A stretch of 11,248 nt of DNA, taken from positions 1 to 11,248 of the forward strand of contig JAJRVC010000053.1 of NCBI GenBank assembly GCA_024277475.1, given 5' to 3'. Source of the DNA: Deltaproteobacteria bacterium. Its GTDB lineage: Bacteria; Desulfobacterota; Desulfobacteria; Desulfobacterales; JAFDCJ01. The notes below the pieces were generated by a model, which saw only the letters and a program-made list of their open reading frames with translations, had not been told where the DNA came from and ran no database searches. This document shows, piece after piece, positions 1-7,270 of this stretch. Position 1 is the stretch's first letter, and the number at the start of each line of letters is the position of its first letter. Position numbers and translations under genes: made by a program.

Positions 1-133
1 TGACTTCCACCGGAGGCAGGACGAGGGTCATGCTGGTGGTTGCGATCATCGAAAAACCAAAGCCGCTGTAACCGCGAATAATGCCGGCAACTAAAACGGC
101 AAGGGCTGAGAAAGCAATGACGAAAATATCCAT
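1..133 (-). CDS. TauE/SafE family permease, N-terminal fragment
   Basis: The minus strand reads open from an ATG at 133 to the window edge, giving 44 residues that begin MDIFVIAFSALAVLVAGIIR and continue with a GYSGFGFSMIA motif and a hydrophobic run ending near PPVEV. A first membrane helix followed by a G-Y-S-G-F-G-x-S-M-I loop is typical of the start of TauE/SafE (sulfite exporter-like) inner-membrane permeases, which move small organic or sulfur anions. The rest of the gene lies outside the window, so the substrate cannot be judged. No clear Shine-Dalgarno sequence precedes the ATG; the upstream stretch is A-rich. It lies on the same strand as fdhD, 206 bp downstream of it, so it may be read from the same transcript or from its own promoter. 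The family call is fairly safe; anything narrower is not supported. Confidence 0.72.
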   Translation of the reverse strand, partial: MDIFVIAFSALAVLVAGIIRGYSGFGFSMIATTSMTLVLPPVEV

Positions 134-303
134 AATTTTATTTTTTTGACTGAAACTCTTATTTTGGCTCTTTCCGGACTTTTTACGAAACCATCAATAG
201 CTTTGCTTTAATTCAGCATATCCCACCCTAATAAAGCAAGAATTTTGTGGGGATGGGATAGGCTTTCAGCAGGATGCACGCTCTGATCCTCTAGGTCGGT
301 GCT

Positions 304-322
304 TATGGGGCTTCGTCCCGTA
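304..322 (-). terminator. Candidate hairpin downstream of fdhD
   Basis: A 7-bp stem with G-U type pairs (304-310 with 316-322) closes a CTTCG-type loop 18 bases past the fdhD stop codon. No T-run follows on the minus strand, so it is a weak terminator or a 3' end-stabilising hairpin rather than a textbook intrinsic terminator. The rest of 134-339 shows nothing else I can name. Confidence 0.3.
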
Positions 323-339
323 TGGACTGTCGGCATGCA

Positions 340-1149
340 TCAACTGTTCGAAGTAACAAGCCGCTGTGTACTGCAGAAAACATATAATCCGGGTCCGTCC
401 GCTAAAGAGGCCAGCGTAATATTCAGCTCCGAAGCCAGCTTTACCGCCAGGGCTGTGGGACGTGATATGGCCAGAATGATCGGGATGCGTGCCCGGGCTG
501 CTTTTTGGACCAGTTCATAGCTGATCCGGGAAGACAGGGTCAATATTGCGGCCCGTTCCAGTTTACGGTTCAAAAAAATCTTTCCGATGACTTTGTCCAG
601 AGCATTATGCCGCCCCACATCCTCGGCGGCAGCTATAAAATCAAGTTTTAAGCTATATAAAACAGCGGCATGCGCTGCACGGGTCTGAGAGCGCAGGGGC
701 TGGTGCCGGGTAATCGTTTCCAGACAGGATAGTGCCTTGTTGGCATCGATCCGAATATCATCCTCAAGGGGCTTAATGAGCTGAAAGAGATCCTTTACAA
801 TCTCTTTTCCGCAAAGGCCGCAACTGGATTGACTGATAAAGCCTCTACGATCCAAAATTTCAGAGATTTTATGACGTCGGGACGGCTTTAACGTTACGGC
901 GATCACATTGGTATCTTCACCGTCACAGAAAGCGATCGAGGTATAATCTTCCGGTGTATCGATGATACCTTCCGTCAGGCAGAATCCTGCTGCCAATGGA
1001 ATTTCATCGCCCGGCGTACGCATCATGACGGAATAGGGGTTGCCCTCCACTCTAATGGAAAGCGGTTCTTCTCTTAGAAGGTCCTTGTCTTTCGCTTTAT
1101 AGGATGCCATGTCCCAATGGATGAGCTGATGATGGATAGTTGTATTCAA
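340..1149 (-). CDS. fdhD: FdhD, formate dehydrogenase accessory sulfurtransferase
   Basis: FdhD passes sulfur from a cysteine desulfurase to the molybdenum (or tungsten) bis-MGD cofactor, making formate dehydrogenases active; it works in the cytoplasm. The 269-residue product has the family's sulfur-carrying CxxC loop (SSCGLCGK, Cys110 and Cys113), the AEDVGRHNALDKVIG block near residues 175-189, the SSRISYELVQKA block near 206-216 and the SRPTALAVKLA block near 229-239. Length fits the family (about 260-280). The usual T-G-G/C-x-H-A-A segment reads T-R-A-A-H-A-A here, a mild variation. The start is a TTG at 1149, chosen because GGAGG (1156-1160 on the minus strand) lies 6 bases before it; the next internal Met is residue 14. 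No formate dehydrogenase gene is in the window. A nested inverted repeat lies directly upstream of the ribosome binding site and may affect expression. Confidence 0.95.
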   Translation of the reverse strand: MNTTIHHQLIHWDMASYKAKDKDLLREEPLSIRVEGNPYSVMMRTPGDEIPLAAGFCLTEGIIDTPEDYTSIAFCDGEDTNVIAVTLKPSRRHKISEILDRRGFISQSSCGLCGKEIVKDLFQLIKPLEDDIRIDANKALSCLETITRHQPLRSQTRAAHAAVLYSLKLDFIAAAEDVGRHNALDKVIGKIFLNRKLERAAILTLSSRISYELVQKAARARIPIILAISRPTALAVKLASELNITLASLADGPGLYVFCSTQRLVTSNS

Positions 1150-1167
1150 ATCACGCCTCCAGTGTTT

Positions 1168-1244
1168 AATCAGCGACCAGCAGCAGAGCTCGGGGCATGA
1201 GGATGGCCCCTGAAAGGGGCCACTTCTGCTGCTGGTCGCTGATT
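1168..1244. repeat. Nested inverted repeat in the fdhD leader
   Basis: A perfect 20-bp stem (1168-1187 with 1225-1244) encloses a second perfect 6-bp hairpin (GGCCCC 1205-1210 with GGGGCC 1216-1221, loop TGAAA). A further GGGGC at 1192-1196 could instead pair with GCCCC at 1206-1210, so two alternative inner stems are possible. Read on the minus strand it ends 8 bases before the GGAGG of fdhD. Read on the plus strand it is followed by a T-run (1243-1248), which looks like an intrinsic terminator although no plus-strand gene precedes it. It could be a leader RNA structure, a terminator that shields the rplU operon, or a small palindromic repeat element. Confidence 0.7.
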
Positions 1245-1546
1245 TTTTAATGGATTAAATTATTCAATGCTGTTTGTTTTTTAGTTCATTTTTCAATTTG
1301 ATTCAAGGTCAACCGAAAATCCTGTTTTCCGTACTCACAACCCATGTTTAATAATATGACCGATTGAGGTTATGTCCAATTTAGTATCTCACAAATAAAT
1401 TTTGCGCATATTGCGGCAATTTTTTTTACCAGCAACTTAAGTTGCTCAGAAAATTGTCTAAACTTCAAAATGCCTAAAATCGAGGTATCCTGTCGATTTT
1501 TTATGCTTTCGTGTCTTCCGGGCTGAGTTTCGATCAAAAATATTGC
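1245..1546. other. AT-rich divergent intergenic region
   Basis: This gene-free stretch lies between fdhD (minus) and rplU (plus). It contains the palindrome at 1431-1446 and a weak AT-rich hairpin (AAAATCGA 1476-1483 with TCGATTTT 1493-1500, 9-base loop, then two more T). I found no convincing fdhD promoter and no small open frame with a ribosome binding site. Confidence 0.5.
1431..1446. repeat. 16-bp perfect palindrome, possible operator
   Basis: AGCAACTT is followed directly by its reverse complement AAGTTGCT. It lies about 100 bp upstream of the predicted rplU promoter and about 280 bp from the fdhD start, so it could bind a dimeric regulator of either gene. It is too short to call a terminator, and no T-run follows. 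Confidence 0.35.
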
Positions 1547-1574
1547 TTGACAAATCGTGTGAAAAGATTAATAT
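1547..1574 (+). promoter_or_regulatory. Sigma-70 type promoter of the rplU operon
   Basis: A perfect TTGACA at 1547-1552 is followed after 16 bases by TAATAT at 1569-1574, giving a predicted start near 1581 and a leader of about 45 bases before the rplU ATG. It is the best promoter-like pair in the region upstream of the ribosomal protein genes. Confidence 0.6.
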
Positions 1575-1626
1575 TTGCTGATTTTGAACTAAAGACACAA
1601 AAATTCGATTATAGGAGGCCGACCCC

Positions 1627-2034
1627 ATGTACGCGGTAGTGAATTCAGGCGGAAAGCAATATAAAGTCCAGCAAGGACAAGTTCTAAGAGTCGAAAAAAT
1701 TGCAGGGGATGTTGGCAATCCTGTGATTTTTGACCGGGTGTTGATGTTTTCAGATGGAAAAAACGTCAGTATCGGGCAGCCTGCACTGGAAGATGTTGCG
1801 GTTGAAGGGCACATTGTAGAGCAGGGCAAGGCCAAAAAGATAATCGTTTTTAAATACAAACGGCGTAAACGCTATCGCCGTAAAAATGGCCATCGCCAGG
1901 AATTTACGGCCGTACTGATTGACAGTATAAAACCAAAAGCCAAAAATCTTCCGAAACTAAGGATGAGCCTGAAACTGAGGCAAAGACGCTGGAAACGGAG
2001 AAGGCTGCCCCAAAAAAAGAGGAAGCTAAGATAG
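1627..2034 (+). CDS. rplU: 50S ribosomal protein L21, tail frame disturbed
   Basis: L21 binds 23S rRNA in the large subunit. Residues 1-102 form a complete typical L21: MYAVVNSGGKQYKV at the start, then VFKYKRRKRYRRKNGHRQ near 74-91 and the closing TAVLIDSIKP. AGGAGG at 1613-1618 sits 8 bases before the ATG. The frame then continues 33 residues with a very basic, oddly composed tail (rich in R, L, K and ending RKLR) to TAG at 2032-2034. In the -1 frame the same DNA encodes a Glu/Ala/Lys-rich tail running to 2118-2120, which is the kind of C-terminal extension some L21 proteins carry. So the annotated end is doubtful: either one A is missing from the A5 run at 1942-1946 (mutation or sequencing error), or ribosomes shift at A AAA AAG (2013-2019). 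Restored by either route the protein would be 164 residues. The L21 core should be functional in all cases. First gene of the operon, followed by rpmA as is usual. Confidence 0.95.
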   Translation: MYAVVNSGGKQYKVQQGQVLRVEKIAGDVGNPVIFDRVLMFSDGKNVSIGQPALEDVAVEGHIVEQGKAKKIIVFKYKRRKRYRRKNGHRQEFTAVLIDSIKPKAKNLPKLRMSLKLRQRRWKRRRLPQKKRKLR

Positions 2035-2120
2035 CAGCGCCCGATAAAGCGGCTTCGGAGAAGATAGAAGCCAAAGCGGCTACGGCTAAGCAAGATGAGC
2101 CGGAAAAAGAAGCCGGATAG
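1923..2120 (+). other. Out-of-frame Glu/Ala/Lys-rich tail of rplU
   Basis: The frame one base back from rplU is open from 1923 to TAG at 2118-2120. From 1947 it reads SSETKDEPETEAK and so on to QDEPEKEAG, a low-complexity charged tail. It has no start codon or ribosome binding site of its own, so it makes sense only as an extension of L21. Its composition is already tail-like from 1947, upstream of the slippery heptamer at 2013-2019, which favours a lost base in the A5 run at 1942-1946 over programmed frameshifting. A GGAG at 1997-2000, 12 bases before the heptamer, resembles the stimulatory Shine-Dalgarno arrangement known from dnaX, so recoding cannot be excluded. Confidence 0.6.
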
Positions 2121-2204
2121 AAAGACAACTAGGCCTATCTTAAAAAATACGAAGAGAATTCCAAGGCCGTAGCAGAATCTCTCAGATCGATTAGGAGTTT
2201 AAAA

Positions 2205-2459
2205 ATGGCTCATAAAAAAGCAGGTGGAAGTTCCAAAAACGGCCGCGATAGCAATTCACAAAGACGCGGCGTCAAACGCTTTGGCGGAGAATCGGTAAGA
2301 GCCGGCAATATACTGGTGCGGCAACTGGGAACCAGAATCCATCCCGGTGAGAACGTTGGTATGGGCAAAGATTATACCCTGTTTGCCAAGATCGACGGCA
2401 CCGTTTCCTTTGAAAGAAAGGGACGCACACATAAAAAAGTCAGCGTTTATGCAGAGTGA
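2205..2459 (+). CDS. rpmA: 50S ribosomal protein L27
   Basis: L27 lies near the peptidyl transferase centre, its N-terminal tail reaching toward the tRNA acceptor ends. The 84-residue product begins [16 protein letters not shown], followed by [21 protein letters not shown] and [20 protein letters not shown], all standard L27 blocks, and has the normal length. It has no N-terminal extension of the kind cleaved in Firmicutes; the MAHKKAG start is the ordinary form. AGGAG at 2193-2197 lies 7 bases before the ATG. The stop codon overlaps the GTG of obgE by four bases, which suggests translational coupling. Confidence 0.98.
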   Translation: MAHKKAGGSSKNGRDSNSQRRGVKRFGGESVRAGNILVRQLGTRIHPGENVGMGKDYTLFAKIDGTVSFERKGRTHKKVSVYAE

Positions 2460-3466
2460 AATTTTTTGATGAAGCATTCATTACCGTTCAATCCGGAAAC
2501 GGCGGCCGTGGATGTGTGAGTTTCAGGCGTGAAAAATTTATCCCTCGGGGGGGTCCGGATGGCGGTGATGGGGGCAAGGGCGGTGATGTGATTCTAAAAA
2601 GCACATCGCAGCGACGCACCTTATATCCATTCCGATTTAGACGCGAATTCAAAGCTAAAAATGGCGGTCACGGCCAGGGAAAGAAAAAAACCGGTAAAAA
2701 CGGTGAGGACCTTATCATCGAAATTCCGCCGGGAACGCTTATCAAAGATGCCGAAACCAATGACATTGTAAAAGATTTCACCCAACCCGAGGAAGCGTTT
2801 ATCGTTGCACGAGGCGGCCGGGGAGGTCAGGGCAACTGTCGATTTAAAACTTCCACCCACCGTGCTCCGCGGTTTTCTCAGCCTGGCGAATCCGGCCAAT
2901 TCCTAAAACTCAAGCTCGAACTCAAACTTATCGCCGATGTGGGGCTCATCGGTCTGCCCAATGCCGGAAAATCCACCCTGATTAGCGCTATTTCTTCAGC
3001 AACCCCTAAAATTGCAGATTATCCCTTTACCACCCTGACCCCGAATCTCGGTGTGGTTCAGACCGGCTGGGGAGAGCCTTTTGTGGTGGCCGATATACCA
3101 GGGCTGATCGAAGGTGCCCACAAAGGAGCCGGTCTTGGCATCCGTTTTTTGCGCCACATCGAACGTACCCATATCCTGGTTCACTTGATGGACGCTTCAG
3201 CCATCGATCCCCAAGACCCGTTAGCGGGATATGATACCATCAATGGAGAACTGGCCGGTTACGGCCCCCAGCTGGCGAAAAAATCCCAGATTCTGGTTTT
3301 AAATAAAATGGATTTGCCCGGTACGGGCAAGACGGCAAAAATACTTCAGACAATGCTCAAGGACCGGGAAGTTCTGTTAATTTCTGCTGTTACCCAAGAA
3401 GGCGTTGAACAACTGATCGCTAAAATAATCAAACAATTGGGCCAATTATATGACGATGAACCGTAA
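2456..3466 (+). CDS. obgE: Obg/CgtA GTPase, ribosome assembly factor
   Basis: ObgE is an essential GTPase that binds the 50S precursor and links ribosome maturation to stress and growth signals. The 336-residue protein has the glycine-rich Obg fold at residues 1-158 (with [14 protein letters not shown] near 32-45) and then a G domain: G1 GLPNAGKS 166-173, G2 YPFTT 189-193, G3 DIPG 213-216, G4 NKMD 283-286 and G5 SAV 310-312. The variable C-terminal domain of some Obg proteins is essentially absent; the chain ends shortly after the G domain with an acidic YDDEP tail. The start is GTG, overlapping the rpmA stop by 4 bases; no clear Shine-Dalgarno sequence is visible, so re-initiation after rpmA is likely. 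It overlaps proB by 17 bases. Confidence 0.97.
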   Translation: MKFFDEAFITVQSGNGGRGCVSFRREKFIPRGGPDGGDGGKGGDVILKSTSQRRTLYPFRFRREFKAKNGGHGQGKKKTGKNGEDLIIEIPPGTLIKDAETNDIVKDFTQPEEAFIVARGGRGGQGNCRFKTSTHRAPRFSQPGESGQFLKLKLELKLIADVGLIGLPNAGKSTLISAISSATPKIADYPFTTLTPNLGVVQTGWGEPFVVADIPGLIEGAHKGAGLGIRFLRHIERTHILVHLMDASAIDPQDPLAGYDTINGELAGYGPQLAKKSQILVLNKMDLPGTGKTAKILQTMLKDREVLLISAVTQEGVEQLIAKIIKQLGQLYDDEP

Positions 3467-4592
3467 ATTGAGTTTTGAACGCGCCAAACGGGTCGTTGTT
3501 AAAGTGGGCAGCAACGTGCTGACCGAAGACAATGGATTGAATTTGAAAGCCATACGGTCCATCGCCCGCCAAATCTGTCGATTGATCGATAACGGGCTGG
3601 AAGTGATCCTGGTGTCCTCGGGGGCCATGGCTTCGGGTGTTAAAAAAATCGGCCTTGTCGCAAGACCCGATGAGCTTCCCAAGCGTCAGGCAGTGGCAGC
3701 CATCGGACAGGCCGGCTTGATGATGGAATATGAAAAAGCTTTTGGCCGCTATCAGCGGAAAGTTGCTCAGATTCTTCTGACCAGCGAAGACCTCTCCAAT
3801 CGAAAACGATACTTAAATGCCCGAAACACTCTTTGCACCCTGTTGTCCTGGAAGGTGGTTCCGATTATCAATGAAAACGATACGGTGTGGGTTGAAGAGA
3901 TCAAACTTGGCGACAACGATAATCTCGCTGCCATGATAACCTTGCTGATGGATGCGGATGTGCTGATCAACCTTACGGATATAGACGGTCTTTACACTAA
4001 AGATCCGCGGACTTATCCGGATGCGGAATTGATTTCCACCGTTTCCACGATAAGTAAAGAAACTGAAAAATTGGCCGGTGATATCCCCGGCGCGTTGGGA
4101 ACCGGCGGCATGATCAGCAAGGTTAAAGCGGCCAAAAAAGTTAGTTCTGCCGGGGTACCCATGGTGATTGTCGCAGGTGACCTGCCCAATATTTTGCTCA
4201 AACTGTTTGCCGGGCAAAAACATGGGACTTATTTTATCCCCAAAAAACAGAAACTGGCCAGTCGCAAGTGCTGGATTGCCTTTTCGTTAAAGCCCAGGGG
4301 GATCATCAAGATAGATGACGGCGCCGTGAAAGCGCTTTTAAAAAACGGGAAAAGTTTGCTGCCCAGTGGTATTATCGCGGTGCAGGATGATTTTGGTGTC
4401 GGTGCGCCGATAGAATTTCAAAACCGGAACAATGAAACTCTGGGAATCGGGCTGGTCAACTACAGCTCGACTGAAATTCAAAAAATCATGGGCCTGAAAT
4501 CCAACCGCATAAAACAGGTGCTGGGCCATAAGTCCTATGACGAGGTTATTCACCGGGATAATCTTGCCATTACGGCAGGTTGTGATATATAA
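3450..4592 (+). CDS. proB: Glutamate 5-kinase with PUA domain
   Basis: ProB phosphorylates L-glutamate with ATP to gamma-glutamyl phosphate, the first and feedback-controlled step of proline synthesis. The 380-residue protein has an amino acid kinase domain (about residues 12-262): VVKVGSNVLT 16-25, VSSGAMASG 55-63, INENDTV 140-146, LGDNDNLAAM 153-162, LTDIDGLY 175-182 and GTGGM 217-221. A PUA domain follows at about 280-365, as in E. coli-type glutamate kinases. Two ATG codons (3450 and 3456) could start it; both lie inside the obgE 3' end and neither has a strong ribosome binding site, so coupling to obgE translation is likely. The substrate intermediate is labile and is passed to ProA, encoded 119 bp downstream. 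Confidence 0.97.
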   Translation: MTMNRKLSFERAKRVVVKVGSNVLTEDNGLNLKAIRSIARQICRLIDNGLEVILVSSGAMASGVKKIGLVARPDELPKRQAVAAIGQAGLMMEYEKAFGRYQRKVAQILLTSEDLSNRKRYLNARNTLCTLLSWKVVPIINENDTVWVEEIKLGDNDNLAAMITLLMDADVLINLTDIDGLYTKDPRTYPDAELISTVSTISKETEKLAGDIPGALGTGGMISKVKAAKKVSSAGVPMVIVAGDLPNILLKLFAGQKHGTYFIPKKQKLASRKCWIAFSLKPRGIIKIDDGAVKALLKNGKSLLPSGIIAVQDDFGVGAPIEFQNRNNETLGIGLVNYSSTEIQKIMGLKSNRIKQVLGHKSYDEVIHRDNLAITAGCDI

Positions 4593-4711
4593 GTACCCAA
4601 CCCGGACAAGCATAGCCGGTCATAGCGGAGATCCCGCTTTATCAAGGAATTGAATAGGGCATAAATCGTGTGCAAACATGATGTGATTTTAATAAATAGC
4701 GGGAAATTGCA

Positions 4712-5968
4712 ATGACCGTAGAATCAACAATTCAAGACATGGCAAAAGCGGCCAGAGCGGCTGCCAATAGACTGGTTCGGGTTTCCACCGATCAAAAAAA
4801 TACGGCCTTGTTATCCATCGCAACAGGCCTGGAAAAAAAAGCCGACTTCATTAAAGGGGAAAATCAAAAGGATATTGCCGGGGCTGAAGAAATGGGGCTT
4901 TCCAGCGCCATGCTGGATCGACTGGCCATTAAAGATACCACCCTCACCTCCATGGTTAACGGACTCAGAGATGTCGAGGGTTTGAAAGACCCTGTCGGAA
5001 CCATGGGCCCGACGTGGATTCGACCCAACGGGCTTCAAATTGCCCGTATGCGAATTCCGCTGGGGGTCATCGGTTTCATTTACGAATCAAGGCCCAATGT
5101 GACCATAGATGCTGCCGGATTATGCCTAAAAGCCGGTAATGCGGTCATTTTGCGTGGTGGCTCGGAAGCCTTTCATTCAAACCAGGCTCTGGGAGTTATC
5201 ATCGAACAGGCGCTCAACAAGGCAGGGATGCCGGAAAAATCCGTCCAGGTAGTGCCGGTTCGGGATCGCGAGGCCGTTTTAATGCTTTTAAATCAGGAAG
5301 AATTTTTGGATCTCATTATTCCCCGCGGAGGCGAGGGACTAATCCGTTTTGTGGTGAAAAACTCTAAGATACCGGTTTTGAAGCATTATAAAGGGGTTTG
5401 TCATGTTTACGTAGATGCAGATGCCGACCTGGAAATGGCGCAAGACATTTCCTTTAATGCCAAGGTCCAGCGTCCCGGGGTGTGCAATGCCATGGAGACA
5501 CTGCTTGTGCATCAGTCTGCGGCTGAATCTTTTTTACCCGCAATGGCCAAACGGTTTAGCGAAGCAGGGGTGGAACTCAGAGGGTGTGTCGAAACATGCC
5601 GCATATTACCCGATGTTAAGAAGGCGCGAGAATCGGACTGGTCGGCTGAATATCTCGATTTGATCCTTGCCGTCAGGGTCGTTAAAAGCATGGACAAAGC
5701 TATCACCCACATGGCAACATACTCTTCCAACCACACCGAAGCCATCGTGACTCGCGATTATGAGCGGGCCAGACGTTTCGTTCGCGAAGTCGATTCATCG
5801 GTGGTGCTGGTAAATGCGTCAACGCGGTTCAATGACGGCGGGCAACTGGGGCTGGGTGCTGAAATCGGTATCAGCACCTCAAAGCTTCACGCTTTTGGGC
5901 CCATGGGGTTGGAGGAACTTACCACGACTAAATTCGTGGTTCAGGGTAGTGGGCAAATTCGGCAATAG
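4712..5968 (+). CDS. proA: Gamma-glutamyl phosphate reductase
   Basis: ProA reduces gamma-glutamyl phosphate with NADPH to glutamate-5-semialdehyde, which cyclises on the way to proline. The 418-residue protein belongs to the aldehyde dehydrogenase superfamily. Visible blocks are [16 protein letters not shown] 116-131, [13 protein letters not shown] 141-153, [11 protein letters not shown] 201-211, the active-site [15 protein letters not shown] 253-267 (Cys258 as catalytic nucleophile) and the closing [20 protein letters not shown] and [13 protein letters not shown] segments. Length is normal. The 119-bp gap after proB holds only a small 5-bp hairpin (4624-4628 with 4634-4638) and no strong promoter, so co-transcription with proB is likely. 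The ribosome binding site is weak. proC, for the last step, is not in the window. Confidence 0.98.
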   Translation: MTVESTIQDMAKAARAAANRLVRVSTDQKNTALLSIATGLEKKADFIKGENQKDIAGAEEMGLSSAMLDRLAIKDTTLTSMVNGLRDVEGLKDPVGTMGPTWIRPNGLQIARMRIPLGVIGFIYESRPNVTIDAAGLCLKAGNAVILRGGSEAFHSNQALGVIIEQALNKAGMPEKSVQVVPVRDREAVLMLLNQEEFLDLIIPRGGEGLIRFVVKNSKIPVLKHYKGVCHVYVDADADLEMAQDISFNAKVQRPGVCNAMETLLVHQSAAESFLPAMAKRFSEAGVELRGCVETCRILPDVKKARESDWSAEYLDLILAVRVVKSMDKAITHMATYSSNHTEAIVTRDYERARRFVREVDSSVVLVNASTRFNDGGQLGLGAEIGISTSKLHAFGPMGLEELTTTKFVVQGSGQIRQ

Positions 5969-6102
5969 CACAATATTCTAAGGATCCGGCTTTTTTGATG
6001 GCTTCCTGTGGTGAACAAATACTAAATTATAAATAACGTAACCACTGAACCCGTGAACGTCTACCAAATAACAAATAATGATTAACTATTAACAGGTTTT
6101 TT

Positions 6103-6768
6103 ATGCGTTTCGGACTCTTCGGCGGAACTTTCAACCCGGTTCATCTGGGGCATCTTCGAGCGGCGCTGGAAGTAAAGGAAGGCTTTGAGCTGGAGGAAAT
6201 TTTTTTAATACCGGCGGCTCTTCCACCCCACAAACTATCCGGTGAGGTGGCGGATGCCGGTGACCGCCTGCACATGCTCAATCTGGCACTTGAAGATACC
6301 GCCGGGCTCAGCGTGTCCGATGTCGAGTTGAAACGATCAGGCCCATCGTACACCATCGATACGGTAAACCATTTTAAAAGCACATTACCTGAAAAATCGC
6401 AAATCTACCTGGTTATGGGGCTGGATGCATTCCTGGAGATCGATTCCTGGAAATCCTATGAGCAGTTGCTGGCACAGGTACCGATCATCGTCATTAACCG
6501 TCCGAAAGCAGACCGTTGCTTGAGCAGTGTTGGATGGGAACTTATGGGCGATTATTTAAAATCCAGACTATCAGGGGACTACAAATTTTCCGAATTGCAA
6601 TCCTGCTACCTGGCTGGTGACAAACAGCCGATTCATATTTTTGAAGTAACTGCTCTGGACATTTCTTCTACCAGAATTCGCAGCCTGATAAAAGAGGGCC
6701 GGTCGATTGGATATATAGTGCCCCGTAAAGCGGCAGAATTTATTAACTCCAGAGGACTTTATTTATGA
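6103..6768 (+). CDS. nadD: Nicotinate-nucleotide adenylyltransferase
   Basis: NadD transfers AMP from ATP to nicotinate mononucleotide, giving deamido-NAD in the pathway to NAD. The 221-residue protein has the nucleotidyltransferase signature GLFGGTFNPVHLGHLRAA 4-21 (with the H-x-G-H motif at His14 and His17), PPHK 41-44, a YTIDTV block 83-88, VMGLDAF at 104-110 followed by W116, and the C-terminal ISSTRIR 187-193. Length is typical. It lies 134 bp after proA; that gap is AT-rich with short direct repeats (ATTAAC at 6081 and 6088) and only a weak TATAAA-like element, so a minor promoter there is possible but unproven. Only AGG about 7 bases before the ATG serves as a ribosome binding site. 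Its stop overlaps the start of rsfS. Confidence 0.96.
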   Translation: MRFGLFGGTFNPVHLGHLRAALEVKEGFELEEIFLIPAALPPHKLSGEVADAGDRLHMLNLALEDTAGLSVSDVELKRSGPSYTIDTVNHFKSTLPEKSQIYLVMGLDAFLEIDSWKSYEQLLAQVPIIVINRPKADRCLSSVGWELMGDYLKSRLSGDYKFSELQSCYLAGDKQPIHIFEVTALDISSTRIRSLIKEGRSIGYIVPRKAAEFINSRGLYL

Positions 6769-7133
6769 CAAAAAAAATAGATCCGTCCCTGGATCTTTAT
6801 ATCAAGGCAATTTTAGGCAGAAAGGCTATCAATGTGGTGGTACTTGACGTGGCTGATCTGACCTCCTACGCGGATGTTTTTATCATTTGCAGCGGCCGAT
6901 CAAACCGCCAGGTCAGTGCGATTGCAGATTTTATTAAAACGGATTTAAAAAAGCATAAAATAAAGCCTTTAAGCGTTGAAGGCAGCAGAGACGGTCACTG
7001 GGTGCTGCTGGACTATGGGCATGTAATCATCCACGTGTTTTATGAGCCGGTGCGTGAATTTTATGACCTGGAAGGTCTGTGGGGCGATGCGGAACGGATC
7101 GTGACACCCTCTTTGAAAAAGGCAACATCGTAG
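6765..7133 (+). CDS. rsfS: Ribosomal silencing factor RsfS (Iojap/DUF143)
   Basis: RsfS binds L14 on the large subunit and blocks joining with the small subunit when nutrients are short. The 122-residue protein carries the family blocks YADVFIICSGRSNRQVSAIA 35-54, VEGSRDGHWVLLDYGHVIIH 71-90 and FYDLEGLWGDAE 99-110. It overlaps nadD by four bases (ATGA) and has AGAGGA at 6751-6756, 8 bases before its ATG, inside nadD. It is the last gene of the ribosome/proline/NAD cluster; the following gene is convergent. Confidence 0.96.
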   Translation: MTKKIDPSLDLYIKAILGRKAINVVVLDVADLTSYADVFIICSGRSNRQVSAIADFIKTDLKKHKIKPLSVEGSRDGHWVLLDYGHVIIHVFYEPVREFYDLEGLWGDAERIVTPSLKKATS

Positions 7134-7239
7134 ATAGAATTTCTCCCATGCCCAAATCCCTTAATCCCTGAATTAGACCCATGCCCAATTTTCATGCAAC
7201 TCATCGAGGAGTTACAGCTATCTTCCCGGGCTGAACAAC

Positions 7240-7259
7240 CAGGTCTTACTAAAGGCCTG
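7240..7259. terminator. Hairpin between convergent genes
   Basis: An 8-bp stem with one G-T pair (7240-7247 with 7252-7259) closes an ACTA loop, 107 bases after rsfS and 11 bases past the stop of the minus-strand SYLF gene. Neither side has a T-run, so it is a candidate for Rho-assisted or weak bidirectional termination only. A smaller AACTC/GAGTT hairpin lies at 7198-7213. Confidence 0.35.
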
Positions 7260-7270
7260 TGAGCGCTACC

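Noticed and set aside
177..188. 12-mer GACTTTTTACGA repeated in inverted orientation at 8223-8234
   Set aside because: A shared AT-rich 12-mer is expected by chance in a window this size; I suspect a dispersed intergenic motif but cannot show it here.
299..520. Plus-strand open frame opposite the 3' end of fdhD
   Set aside because: It is a shadow of fdhD on the other strand, with no ribosome binding site or recognisable motif.
1476..1500. Intrinsic terminator in the fdhD-rplU region
   Set aside because: The 8-bp stem is mostly A-T with a 9-base loop and no gene ends upstream on the plus strand, so termination is not supported.
2547..2586. G-rich run in obgE as a G-quadruplex
   Set aside because: It is explained by the conserved glycine codons of the Obg domain.
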